Origin: Draconibacterium sediminis
GTDB taxonomy: Bacteria > Bacteroidota > Bacteroidia > Bacteroidales > Prolixibacteraceae
Assembly: GCF_000949475.1 (NCBI RefSeq)
Contig: NZ_JRHC01000001.1
Coordinates: forward strand, 1,364,001-1,428,000
Direction: 5' to 3'
DNA: 64,000 nucleotides
Below the pieces are notes generated by a model that saw nothing but the letters and a program-made list of their open reading frames with translations, ran no database searches and was not told the origin of the DNA. This document shows, in pieces, positions 26,745-34,586 of the stretch. A program made the translations under genes and the position numbers. How positions within the stretch are numbered: the stretch's first letter is position 1; every line of letters starts with the position of its first letter.

Positions 26745-27884
26745 ATGATTGAATTAAAAGGAATAGCATGGGATCACCCCAGGGGGTATGAGCCACTAAT
26801 TGCAGCAGCAGAGGAATTCAAAAAGAATAATCCTGAAGTGAGCATCAAATGGGATGTGCGCTCACTAAAGGAATTTGGCGATATGCCCATCGAAAGCCTT
26901 ATTGAACGTTACGACCTCATTACCATTGATCATCCGTACATGGGGCAGGCCGACAAAAACGGTCTGTTGCTTAAGTTAGAGCAACACCTTTCTCCGGAAG
27001 TGATTAAAAAGTTGGAGGATGAATCTTTGGGACAGTGTTTCAATATTTATCACTACAACAAGCACATGTACGCCACGCCAATTGATGCGGCGGCTTTGGT
27101 GGCATCTTACAGGAAAGACCTAATTGCTGAAATTGGAGTTATATTGCCAAATTCGCACCAAGAGCTAAAACGTTTTTACAAGAATTTACCTGCCAATTAT
27201 AAAGTTGCATGGGCACTTTGTCCTACCGATATTTGGTGCACATTTCTTAGTTTGTGCGCACAAAATGCGGGTCGTAGTTTTATAAATGAAAAGCATATTG
27301 ACAGCAAAGTTGGAGCAGATGTTATTGATGAATTAAAATCTCATCTTGAATACTTACATCCTGAATCGATGAATTGGAACCCTATCCAAATTTTGGATCG
27401 CATGGGCAAAGAGGATGAAATTGTCTATTCTCCTTATTTATTCGGGTACACCAATTATTCAAGAGCGGGCTATACGAAGAATCTTGTTCATTTTGCTAAC
27501 AGCCCGGTTGGTCAACAGGAGAATATCTCCACCATTATGGGAGGTGTTGGTTTGGCAGTTTCGGCATTGACCAAACATCCTGGAGTGGCTGCGAAATATG
27601 CAGGATACGCGGCTGCCGCTGAAATTCAGGAAGCAATTTTTACGCGAAACGGTGGTCAGCCAGCTAATAAACTAGCTTGGCAAAGTGCAGATAACGATAA
27701 GCTATGTACTAATTTCTTTAAGGATACGATGTGGACCATCGAAAACGCCTACATCCGCCCGCAACATCCGGGCTGGAACCATTTTCAGGAGCAGGGAGCA
27801 GATATTATTCACGAAGGAATATTGAAAGACACGAATTCAGATCAAATTATGCGCCAGTTAAATGAATTGTATAAAACGATTTAA
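26745..27884 (+). CDS. Solute-binding-protein-like, no signal peptide
   Basis: A 379-residue protein with the fold pattern of family-1 extracellular solute-binding proteins. It has GIAWDHPRGYEPLIAAAEEF at the start, then YDLITIDHPYM, MYATPIDAAALVASYRKDL and a C-terminal GWNHF region. It begins MIELKGIAWD, with neither signal peptide nor lipobox, and no ABC permease or ATPase gene is in the window. It is therefore predicted to be cytoplasmic, which is unusual for this fold. It is followed by enoyl-CoA hydratase and CoA-transferase genes at 4 and 2 bases, suggesting a functional trio. It might have become an enzyme or a binding subunit; this is open. Confidence 0.7.
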   Translation: MIELKGIAWDHPRGYEPLIAAAEEFKKNNPEVSIKWDVRSLKEFGDMPIESLIERYDLITIDHPYMGQADKNGLLLKLEQHLSPEVIKKLEDESLGQCFNIYHYNKHMYATPIDAAALVASYRKDLIAEIGVILPNSHQELKRFYKNLPANYKVAWALCPTDIWCTFLSLCAQNAGRSFINEKHIDSKVGADVIDELKSHLEYLHPESMNWNPIQILDRMGKEDEIVYSPYLFGYTNYSRAGYTKNLVHFANSPVGQQENISTIMGGVGLAVSALTKHPGVAAKYAGYAAAAEIQEAIFTRNGGQPANKLAWQSADNDKLCTNFFKDTMWTIENAYIRPQHPGWNHFQEQGADIIHEGILKDTNSDQIMRQLNELYKTI

Positions 27885-27888
27885 GCAC

Positions 27889-28659
27889 ATGAAAACATTT
27901 AAAACCATACAGATTGAAATAAAGGATAAAATCGGGGTGTTGAAATTCAACCGTCCCGATCAACTCAATGCCATGAACAGGCAAATGATGGATGAAATAA
28001 TCGAAGGTATTCATTTCATCAACAATAACGACAATGCCGCAGTGGCTGTTATTTACGGAGCAGGCAGGGCGTTTATGGCGGGTGCCGACATCAAGGAGTA
28101 TGGCAGCCAAACTACCGAAGAATTTGAGGCCTTTCAGGAAAAAGGAAAGCAGTTGTACGCTGCCATTGAAGGGGCATCGAAGCCATGGATTGCTGCTGTT
28201 AACGGATTTGCTTTAGGGGGCGGCTTTGAAATTGCATTGTCGTGCGATATGATTGTTGCTTCCGATCGGGCTAAAATGGGATTGCCCGAGGTATTTTTAA
28301 GTCTCATTCCCGGAGGCGGAGGTACCCAACGTTTAATCCAAAAAATTGGTATTAATCGTGTTAAGGAGATGTTGTTTTTTGGCGGACAGTTCGATGCAGA
28401 AACCATGTACAATTGGGGGATTGTTAATCACGTATTTGTTGACGATCGCTTTTTAGTTGAAGCCATGAATTTTGCGGGCAAACTTTCGCGCCGACCAAAA
28501 AACTCAATTGCACAATTGAAAAGATTGGCCAACCTGAGTCTTACCGAAATGGCCTTTGAAAAAAAGATTGAAGACGAAGCGAATACGGTTAAAGCGCTGT
28601 TTTTGCACGATGAGGCACAAACAGCCATTCAAAACTTTATAAAAAAATCGGAGAAGTAA
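27889..28659 (+). CDS. Enoyl-CoA hydratase/isomerase family protein
   Basis: A 256-residue crotonase-fold protein from the ATG at 27889, 4 bases after the previous stop; an upstream ATG at 27862 would overlap the solute-binding-like gene. The oxyanion-hole segments AFMAGADIKEY and ALGGGFEIALSCD are present. Both glutamates used for water activation in hydratases are kept, in GGGFE and in GLPEV, so true hydratase activity is possible. The GGGGTQRL turn is also typical. Adjacent to a class III CoA transferase, it probably acts on a CoA ester made by that enzyme. The substrate is unknown. Confidence 0.85.
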   Translation: MKTFKTIQIEIKDKIGVLKFNRPDQLNAMNRQMMDEIIEGIHFINNNDNAAVAVIYGAGRAFMAGADIKEYGSQTTEEFEAFQEKGKQLYAAIEGASKPWIAAVNGFALGGGFEIALSCDMIVASDRAKMGLPEVFLSLIPGGGGTQRLIQKIGINRVKEMLFFGGQFDAETMYNWGIVNHVFVDDRFLVEAMNFAGKLSRRPKNSIAQLKRLANLSLTEMAFEKKIEDEANTVKALFLHDEAQTAIQNFIKKSEK

Positions 28660-28661
28660 TT

Positions 28662-29849
28662 ATGGAACAACATGGACCATTGAAGGGATTGGTGGTGGCC
28701 GACTTGTCGCAATTGGCACAAGGACCGTGGGCAACACAAATGATGGGAGATATGGGGGCAGAGATCATTAAGATTGAACCTCCCAAAGGAGATTGGATGC
28801 GCCATTACTCCTATGGAAACCTATACCCCGAAGGGGAGAGCATTTCATTTATCAGCTTTAACAGAAACAAGAAAAGTATTGCGCTTGATTTAAAGTCCGA
28901 TGAAGGAAAAAAGATAGCTAGAGATATCATTGCCAAAGCCGATATATTGTTGGAGAATTTCCGCCCCGGAGTGATGGAAAGGCTGGGACTTGGTTACGAT
29001 GAGATGATAAAGCTGAACCCAAAGTTGGTCTATTGTTCCAGTTCTGGGTATGGTTCATCAGGTCCCTATTTAAAACGCCCGGGTCAGGATTTGCTGGCGC
29101 AATCTTTAAGTGGTGGTCCATTCTTAAATGGGAAAAAAGGCGATTTGCCCGTTGTAACCGCTGTTGGCCAGGCCGATTTGTTAACCAGTTTATTTATTGT
29201 ACAATCGGTTTTGGCAGCCATTTATTCGCGCTCGGTAACCGGCAAAGGGCAGAAAATTGAAGCGAACCTTCTGAATTCTGCGGTTGGTTTTCATATACAG
29301 GAAGTTACAGCTTACCTGCATAAAGGCTCTAACCCGGAACGTAGCCAAAGTGGAATTCCCAATCCTTGGCTGGGAGCTCCTTATGGCTTGTATGATACCT
29401 CCGATGGATACATTGCTATCGGTATGAGCTCTGTTCGTAAAGTAGCAAAAGTTATTGGTCTTACTAAATATGATGAGGAGAAGTTCGATTCCAATAACAT
29501 CATCGAAAACCGCGATCAGATACGCTGGGATTTTAATGCTGTTTTCAAGACAAAAACCACCAGCTCGTGGCTTGAGTTATTGCTCGCCGACGATGTTTGG
29601 TGCTCACAGGTAAACAGCTTTGATGAGATGGTGGAAGATCCGCAGATCAAACACAACAATATGATTTTGGAGTACGAGCATCCAACTGTGGGTAAGGTTA
29701 AAACCACCGGGTTCCCGGTTAAGTTTAGCGACACACCACAGAAAATTGAGAAACCCGCTCCATTACTAAATGAACATGCTGCCGAGATTCTGAAAGAATT
29801 TTGTGGTTACCCTGAGGAGAAGATTCAGAAGTTTTTTAATGACAAATAA
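28662..29849 (+). CDS. CaiB/BaiF class III CoA transferase
   Basis: A 395-residue family III CoA transferase that moves CoA between carboxylic acids by mixed anhydride and thioester intermediates. N-terminal VADLSQLAQGPWATQMMGDM, EIIKIEPPKGDWMR and NRNKKSIALDLKS are classic. The catalytic aspartate is predicted to be D143 in RPGQDLLAQSLSG. The start codon follows the hydratase stop by 2 bases. A CoA transferase inside a mannoside locus suggests that a carboxylic acid (an aglycone or a sugar-derived acid) is activated and then hydrated. It is the last gene before the fourth GH38. Confidence 0.9.
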   Translation: MEQHGPLKGLVVADLSQLAQGPWATQMMGDMGAEIIKIEPPKGDWMRHYSYGNLYPEGESISFISFNRNKKSIALDLKSDEGKKIARDIIAKADILLENFRPGVMERLGLGYDEMIKLNPKLVYCSSSGYGSSGPYLKRPGQDLLAQSLSGGPFLNGKKGDLPVVTAVGQADLLTSLFIVQSVLAAIYSRSVTGKGQKIEANLLNSAVGFHIQEVTAYLHKGSNPERSQSGIPNPWLGAPYGLYDTSDGYIAIGMSSVRKVAKVIGLTKYDEEKFDSNNIIENRDQIRWDFNAVFKTKTTSSWLELLLADDVWCSQVNSFDEMVEDPQIKHNNMILEYEHPTVGKVKTTGFPVKFSDTPQKIEKPAPLLNEHAAEILKEFCGYPEEKIQKFFNDK

Positions 29850-29869
29850 ACCAGTAAAAATAGATAAGA

Positions 29870-32800
29870 ATGAAAAGCAGATTTAAAGTTCTAAATTTTT
29901 TATTGCCAGCATTATTATTTTCCATAATTGTGTGCACAAACCATACATTTGCACAAAACAATGAAGCAAATATTGCCCTGTCAAAGTGGGGAACAACGGC
30001 AACGGCCAGTAGCTTTCAAAAGGATGATTACGGGCCATCGTATGCCATTGATGGCAAATGGTCAACCAAAGAGGACAACATCGGGCGCAAGTATTTGTGG
30101 AATTCGCAACCGGGGCAAAAAGAGCATTGGCTAGCACTTGATTTTGGATGCGAACGAAACATCCATAGAATTGTAATAAGGCACGAAGGGATATACGAAA
30201 TTGATCCAAAATACAACCTGGCTGATTTTACGCTGCAATATGCTAATAGTTCTAAAGGTCCGTGGAATAACTTAACAGAACCGATTGTAGGCAATACGCT
30301 TAGTATTTCGGAACACGTATTTAATCCTGTGAAAACCCGCTATTTGCGCATTTGGATTGATAAAGCCGAACAAAACGGCAACGAATGGGCACGAATCCAT
30401 GAAGTGGAGGTGTATGCAACACTTTCCTCCGAAGAAATGTTGGTTGATACTGAATTTTTACCTTCAGATATTCGTATGGGTGAAAAAGAAGAAGAAATAA
30501 AAATGGTACTAAGCCTTATACCCCAAAATGCTGCCGATACCTACAAAAGTTTTAGTATTTCGTCTGGAGATTCGCAATTAATAATAAATAAAGATGATCT
30601 GGTAGCCTACGGTAATGGCTACGCAGTTGATGTTTGGCTGCCTGTGAGTATGATTGCTAAGGAGCTTCAGCTCAATGGAGTAATTGGCGGCAAAAGTCAG
30701 AAAATAATGGCATTGCCCGATTACTATTCAGATCTAAACCGCTGGGACTATCTGGCGAATGGTGAAGTAAAAATTGTGTGTTCAAGCCACCAGGATATTG
30801 GTTGGGAAGATACCCCAATGCATACCGCTGATTACAGAACGACTAAATGTATTCTCCCGGCTCTGGAGCGTATGCGTATGCGGGACGATGTAACCTTTAG
30901 CATGGAGAATGTGCTATACATGGATGAGTTCCTGGAACGCAATCCTGAATTAAAAGATGAGGTTTTTGCCTTGTCGGCTGCCGGAAGATTTGATTGGGGG
31001 GCTACTTATAATCAACCGTACGAATCGCTATTGTCGGGCGAACAATTGGTTCGTGAAGTATATCGTGGAGCAAAAAAAATCCGAAAAATGGTCGCGGGGA
31101 TAAGTGCGCGAGTGGCATACAATGTTGATGTTCCGGGGCGTTCGTTGCAAATGCCGCAAATTCTGGCAAAAGCAAATGTTCCATATTTTGTGTTGAGCCG
31201 CCACAAACGCGGACTGTTTAACTGGGAAAGTCCTGATGGCAGCAGTATTCTTTGCTGGAGTATGGATCATTATTACGATGCACACCGACTCGGGTTTATA
31301 AACGAAACCAAAGAGTTTATGTCGATTATTGAAGGGAGGGCACAAGCCTGGAAACCTTTTTATGAAAAATATGATTTGCCTCCCGTAAACGGGGTGCTTT
31401 ATTCGATGGATTATATCGGCCCGGGCGATTTCGACAAATATATCGACGAGACAAAAGAGATTCGAAAAGAGATGAAGGAAAAGGGTGTAAAAGAAACTTC
31501 ACGTTATTTTCCACCAAATTTTAAGTACACATCTACTGAACTGTTTTTTGATAAAATTGCCAACAGCAATGCAGATTTGCCAACCATAAAAGGCGAACGA
31601 CCCAATATGTGGTTGTATATTCACGGACCAACGCATCATTGGGCCGTTAGCTCAAAACGCGAGGCCGGTATGTTGCTGCCGGCAGCCGAAACATTCACTA
31701 CCATCAACTCGGTATTGGAAGGATCGTTTGCCAATTATCCTCAGCAGAAATTCGACGAAGCTTGGGAGGCCTCAATTTACGACGACCACGGATGGGGTGG
31801 AAACAACGGCCACATTACCGATTCGGTTTTTAAAGCCAAACTCGACTTTGCCAAAGAACAGGGGCAGGAAATGTTGAATGACGCTTTGGTAAGCCTTACC
31901 GAAAAAATCAGTACCAACGATCAAAAAGGAGAAGCCATAGTATTATTCAATGCACTTTCGTGGGAACGAACCGATCCCGTGGTTACTACCATAAAAGCTA
32001 AAAACAACAAGTTTGGTATTGTGGATCGCGAAGGAAAAATGGTTGCTCACCAGATTTTGGAGCAAGTAAATGGCGAATACAAGGTGATGTTTATTGCCGA
32101 AAGCATTCCTTCGATGGGCTACAAAACCTATTATGTAAGTAAATCGGGAAAAGGAGCTCCTGCCTCAGTTAAAACCGTTGCAGCCAATAAGTACGAAAAC
32201 AAGTTCTATAACATTGAATTTGGGAATGGTGGTATTCAGCAAATTATGGATAAGGAACTCGGTAAAGAGCTGATTGATGTGAAAAATTTCAGAGCTGGAG
32301 AGGTGTTTACCATGGCATCGGTTGGAACCGGAGCTGGTGAATTCTTTAGTATTCAATTGCCTGACATGACCGATTTCGATCAGGTAAGCTTGCATTATCC
32401 TGAATGGAAATTGGTGGTTGATGGACCTGTTTTTGCAAAATACGAATTGGAACAACCGCTTAAAAATGTACGCGTAAAACAATACCTAACTATATATCAT
32501 CAGTTAAAGCGCATCGATTTTGGTGTAGATTTATTGAATTGGAACGGCACAAAAAACAGGGAGTTACGCATGGCGCTGCCGCTAAAAATGGCTGATGCTA
32601 AAGTAACCTACGAAGTACCTATGGGAACTGTAACCATTGGCGAAGACGAAATGGACGGTTTTTCCGGAGCGCGCTACTGGCCTGACAATAAGGATGTTCA
32701 TCCTCGCGAAGTACAAAACTTTGTATCGACCAATAACAGCGAAATGGGCGTAACCATGAGTTCAAGTGTGGCGGTGTTCGATCATCTCGATCCTACCGAT

Positions 32801-33289
32801 AACCCAACAGAATATCCTGTTATTCAGCCTTTATTATTGGCTGCTCGTAAAAGTTGTCATTGGAATGGTAACTGGTATTTGCAAGAAGGCGATCATCATT
32901 ACAGCTTTTCGGTGTTCTCGCACGAGGCAGGCTGGGAGAATGGTTACAAACAAGCCATTCAGGCCAACAATCCGTTGGTTCCTGTAAACAGTGCCAACAA
33001 AAAGGCAAGTTTACCATCGCAAAAAAGCTTCTTCTCCGTTTCGCAACCCAATACCCTGGTTAGTACCGTTAAAAAGTGCGATGATGATGAGAATGTGGTG
33101 ATTCGTCTGGTTGATATGGAAGGGAAAGACACGAATGTAGATGTCAATACCTTCTTTAATATTTCAAAAGCAGCGCATACCAATATCATTGAGGAAGATG
33201 GAAAAGCAATTCCTGCATCGGGTGAAATGTTGAAAACAAAAGTGGGGCATCATGCCATTGAAACGTATAAAATTGAAGTAAAAAAATAA
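29870..33289 (+). CDS. GH38-type alpha-mannosidase with F5/8C domain, copy D
   Basis: A 1139-residue secreted enzyme. After the signal (ending near HTFAQ) residues about 32-182 form a discoidin/F5-8 type C carbohydrate-binding-like domain (IALSKWGTTATASSFQKDD, YAIDGKWST, HWLALDFGC). A roughly 110-residue linker domain leads to the GH38 catalytic part: SSHQDIGWED (H307, D309), nucleophile D420 in NVDVPGRS and H640 in DHGWGG. It is the only copy with a recognisable binding domain, which may anchor it to larger substrates. UxuA follows 15 bases later, so hydrolysis and catabolism are co-transcribed. Confidence 0.9.
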   Translation: MKSRFKVLNFLLPALLFSIIVCTNHTFAQNNEANIALSKWGTTATASSFQKDDYGPSYAIDGKWSTKEDNIGRKYLWNSQPGQKEHWLALDFGCERNIHRIVIRHEGIYEIDPKYNLADFTLQYANSSKGPWNNLTEPIVGNTLSISEHVFNPVKTRYLRIWIDKAEQNGNEWARIHEVEVYATLSSEEMLVDTEFLPSDIRMGEKEEEIKMVLSLIPQNAADTYKSFSISSGDSQLIINKDDLVAYGNGYAVDVWLPVSMIAKELQLNGVIGGKSQKIMALPDYYSDLNRWDYLANGEVKIVCSSHQDIGWEDTPMHTADYRTTKCILPALERMRMRDDVTFSMENVLYMDEFLERNPELKDEVFALSAAGRFDWGATYNQPYESLLSGEQLVREVYRGAKKIRKMVAGISARVAYNVDVPGRSLQMPQILAKANVPYFVLSRHKRGLFNWESPDGSSILCWSMDHYYDAHRLGFINETKEFMSIIEGRAQAWKPFYEKYDLPPVNGVLYSMDYIGPGDFDKYIDETKEIRKEMKEKGVKETSRYFPPNFKYTSTELFFDKIANSNADLPTIKGERPNMWLYIHGPTHHWAVSSKREAGMLLPAAETFTTINSVLEGSFANYPQQKFDEAWEASIYDDHGWGGNNGHITDSVFKAKLDFAKEQGQEMLNDALVSLTEKISTNDQKGEAIVLFNALSWERTDPVVTTIKAKNNKFGIVDREGKMVAHQILEQVNGEYKVMFIAESIPSMGYKTYYVSKSGKGAPASVKTVAANKYENKFYNIEFGNGGIQQIMDKELGKELIDVKNFRAGEVFTMASVGTGAGEFFSIQLPDMTDFDQVSLHYPEWKLVVDGPVFAKYELEQPLKNVRVKQYLTIYHQLKRIDFGVDLLNWNGTKNRELRMALPLKMADAKVTYEVPMGTVTIGEDEMDGFSGARYWPDNKDVHPREVQNFVSTNNSEMGVTMSSSVAVFDHLDPTDNPTEYPVIQPLLLAARKSCHWNGNWYLQEGDHHYSFSVFSHEAGWENGYKQAIQANNPLVPVNSANKKASLPSQKSFFSVSQPNTLVSTVKKCDDDENVVIRLVDMEGKDTNVDVNTFFNISKAAHTNIIEEDGKAIPASGEMLKTKVGHHAIETYKIEVKK

Positions 33290-33304
33290 GTTAATCAGAA
33301 TATA

Positions 33305-34381
33305 ATGAAACTGGGATTTGGATTATATCGTCACATGCTGAATGAGCAGCATTACAAATTTGCCAAACAATGTGGAGCTACTCATCTGGTGGTACACATG
33401 GTTGATTATTTCGGAAATGCCGATAACGACAAGTCGAATGCCAATCAGCCCATTGGTGCCAAAAAAGGCTGGGGAAGAGCCGGAAACGGTGAACTCTGGT
33501 CGTTGGAGGAATTGCTTAAAATTAAAGCTGAAATTAACAGTCATGGACTTGAATGGTATGCCATCGAGAATTTCGATCCCTCCATTTGGCACGATATTCT
33601 TTTGGATGGCCCCAAAAAAGCGGAACAAATGGAATTGGTAAAGGAGCAGATTCGCATTGTTGGAAAAGCTGGTATTCCAGGTTTTGGCTATAACTTTTCT
33701 CTGGCAGGCGTTTCGAGTCGGGTGGTAAAACCCTTTGCCCGTGGTGGCGCTGTTTCAGTGGGGATGGAAGGTTCTGTTGACGAATCTCCCGTTCCCAACG
33801 GCATGGTTTGGAACATGGTTTACGATGAAAATGCACCTAAAGGAAACGTGCCTTGCGTAAGCCACGATGAACTGTGGAACCGTTTGCAATATTTTTTGGA
33901 GAATCTTGTGCCGGTTGCTGAAGAGGCCGGAGTAATACTGGCGGCACACCCCGATGATCCGCCGATGCCTTATGTGAGAAATACGCCTCGTTTGGTTTAT
34001 CAGCCGGATATGTACCAACGCCTTATTGATATGGTGGATAGCAATAGTAATCAGTTGGAAATGTGCTTAGGTACTATTGCCGAAATGACTGAGGGAGATG
34101 TGCATGATGCAGCAGATATCTATAGCAAACAAAATAAGGTAGGGTACATTCATTTCAGAAATGTAGTGGGTAAAGTCCCCACTTATAAAGAAGTATTTGT
34201 TGATGAGGGGGATATTGATATGATGAAAATTTTAAGCATTTTGAAAAAGAATAATTTTCAAGGTGTACTTATTCCTGACCATACACCGCAAATGAGTTGT
34301 GATGCTCCATGGTATGCCGGCATGGCCTATGCCATGGGCTATATGAAAGCGGCTATATCGATTGTACAGAACGACAATTAA
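33305..34381 (+). CDS. uxuA: D-mannonate dehydratase
   Basis: A 358-residue UxuA-type TIM-barrel enzyme that removes water from D-mannonate to give 2-keto-3-deoxy-D-gluconate (KDG). Signature stretches are AAHPDDPPMPY, GYIHFRNVVG, VDEGDIDMMK and LIPDHTPQM, with the metal-binding His/Cys/Asp residues in them. The classical source of mannonate is fructuronate through UxuB, yet no uxuB or uxaC homologue is in the window. Instead a dehydrogenase and lactonase capable of producing mannonate from mannose are encoded upstream. It is followed by a hairpin and an intrinsic terminator. A C-terminal fragment of a second uxuA persists at 41147-41272. Confidence 0.95.
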   Translation: MKLGFGLYRHMLNEQHYKFAKQCGATHLVVHMVDYFGNADNDKSNANQPIGAKKGWGRAGNGELWSLEELLKIKAEINSHGLEWYAIENFDPSIWHDILLDGPKKAEQMELVKEQIRIVGKAGIPGFGYNFSLAGVSSRVVKPFARGGAVSVGMEGSVDESPVPNGMVWNMVYDENAPKGNVPCVSHDELWNRLQYFLENLVPVAEEAGVILAAHPDDPPMPYVRNTPRLVYQPDMYQRLIDMVDSNSNQLEMCLGTIAEMTEGDVHDAADIYSKQNKVGYIHFRNVVGKVPTYKEVFVDEGDIDMMKILSILKKNNFQGVLIPDHTPQMSCDAPWYAGMAYAMGYMKAAISIVQNDN

Positions 34382-34394
34382 AGTTTGAAATGGA

Positions 34395-34432
34395 TGATAA
34401 GTTCTCGTGTTTTCGTCACAAGAGAACTATCA
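34395..34432 (+). repeat. Imperfect hairpin just after uxuA
   Basis: TGATAAGTTCTCGTG (34395-34409) pairs with the segment 34417-34432 across a 7-base loop, with one bulged A and two unpaired bases on the other side. No T tract follows, so it is not a terminator by itself. It may protect the 3' end of the uxuA transcript. Confidence 0.45.
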
Positions 34433-34507
34433 TACGTATTTATACAAATGTTTTACTTGCGAGAACAAAGTATAAATTCTATTTTGTACCATTATGATGG
34501 TAAGAGA

Positions 34508-34548
34508 ATAGGTTCATATCTGATTAGCAGATGTTAGCCTATTTTTTT
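34508..34548 (+). terminator. Rho-independent terminator between uxuA and GH38 copy E
   Basis: A 14-base stem (34508-34521 with 34529-34542, two G-U pairs and one mismatch) with a 7-base loop runs into a tract of seven T. It ends the long operon that starts before the GH76-like gene or after susD. The downstream GH38 gene therefore needs its own promoter, consistent with the operator at 34557. Confidence 0.75.
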
Positions 34549-34556
34549 ACCAAAAA

Positions 34557-34572
34557 GCCAAACCGATTTGGC
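34557..34572. promoter_or_regulatory. LacI-family operator, upstream of GH38 copy E
   Basis: GCCAAACCGATTTGGC differs from the perfect palindrome at 7455 by a single base. It lies 15 bases before the ATG chosen for GH38 copy E, the same distance as between the operator and the alternative ATG (6417) of the lacI-type gene. It marks the start of a second LacI-controlled transcription unit. Confidence 0.8.
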
Positions 34573-34586
34573 ATGTGTTGAAATCA

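Noticed and set aside
26745-27884. Interpretation as part of an ABC sugar importer
   Set aside because: No signal peptide or lipobox, and no permease or ATPase genes in the window. The MFS porter is the only inner-membrane sugar transporter seen.
34139-34146. GTAGGGTA inside uxuA, identical to the -35 block of the ECF-type promoters
   Set aside because: No CGTC occurs at the required distance (the bases there read AATGTA), and it is within a coding region. It serves as a useful negative control.
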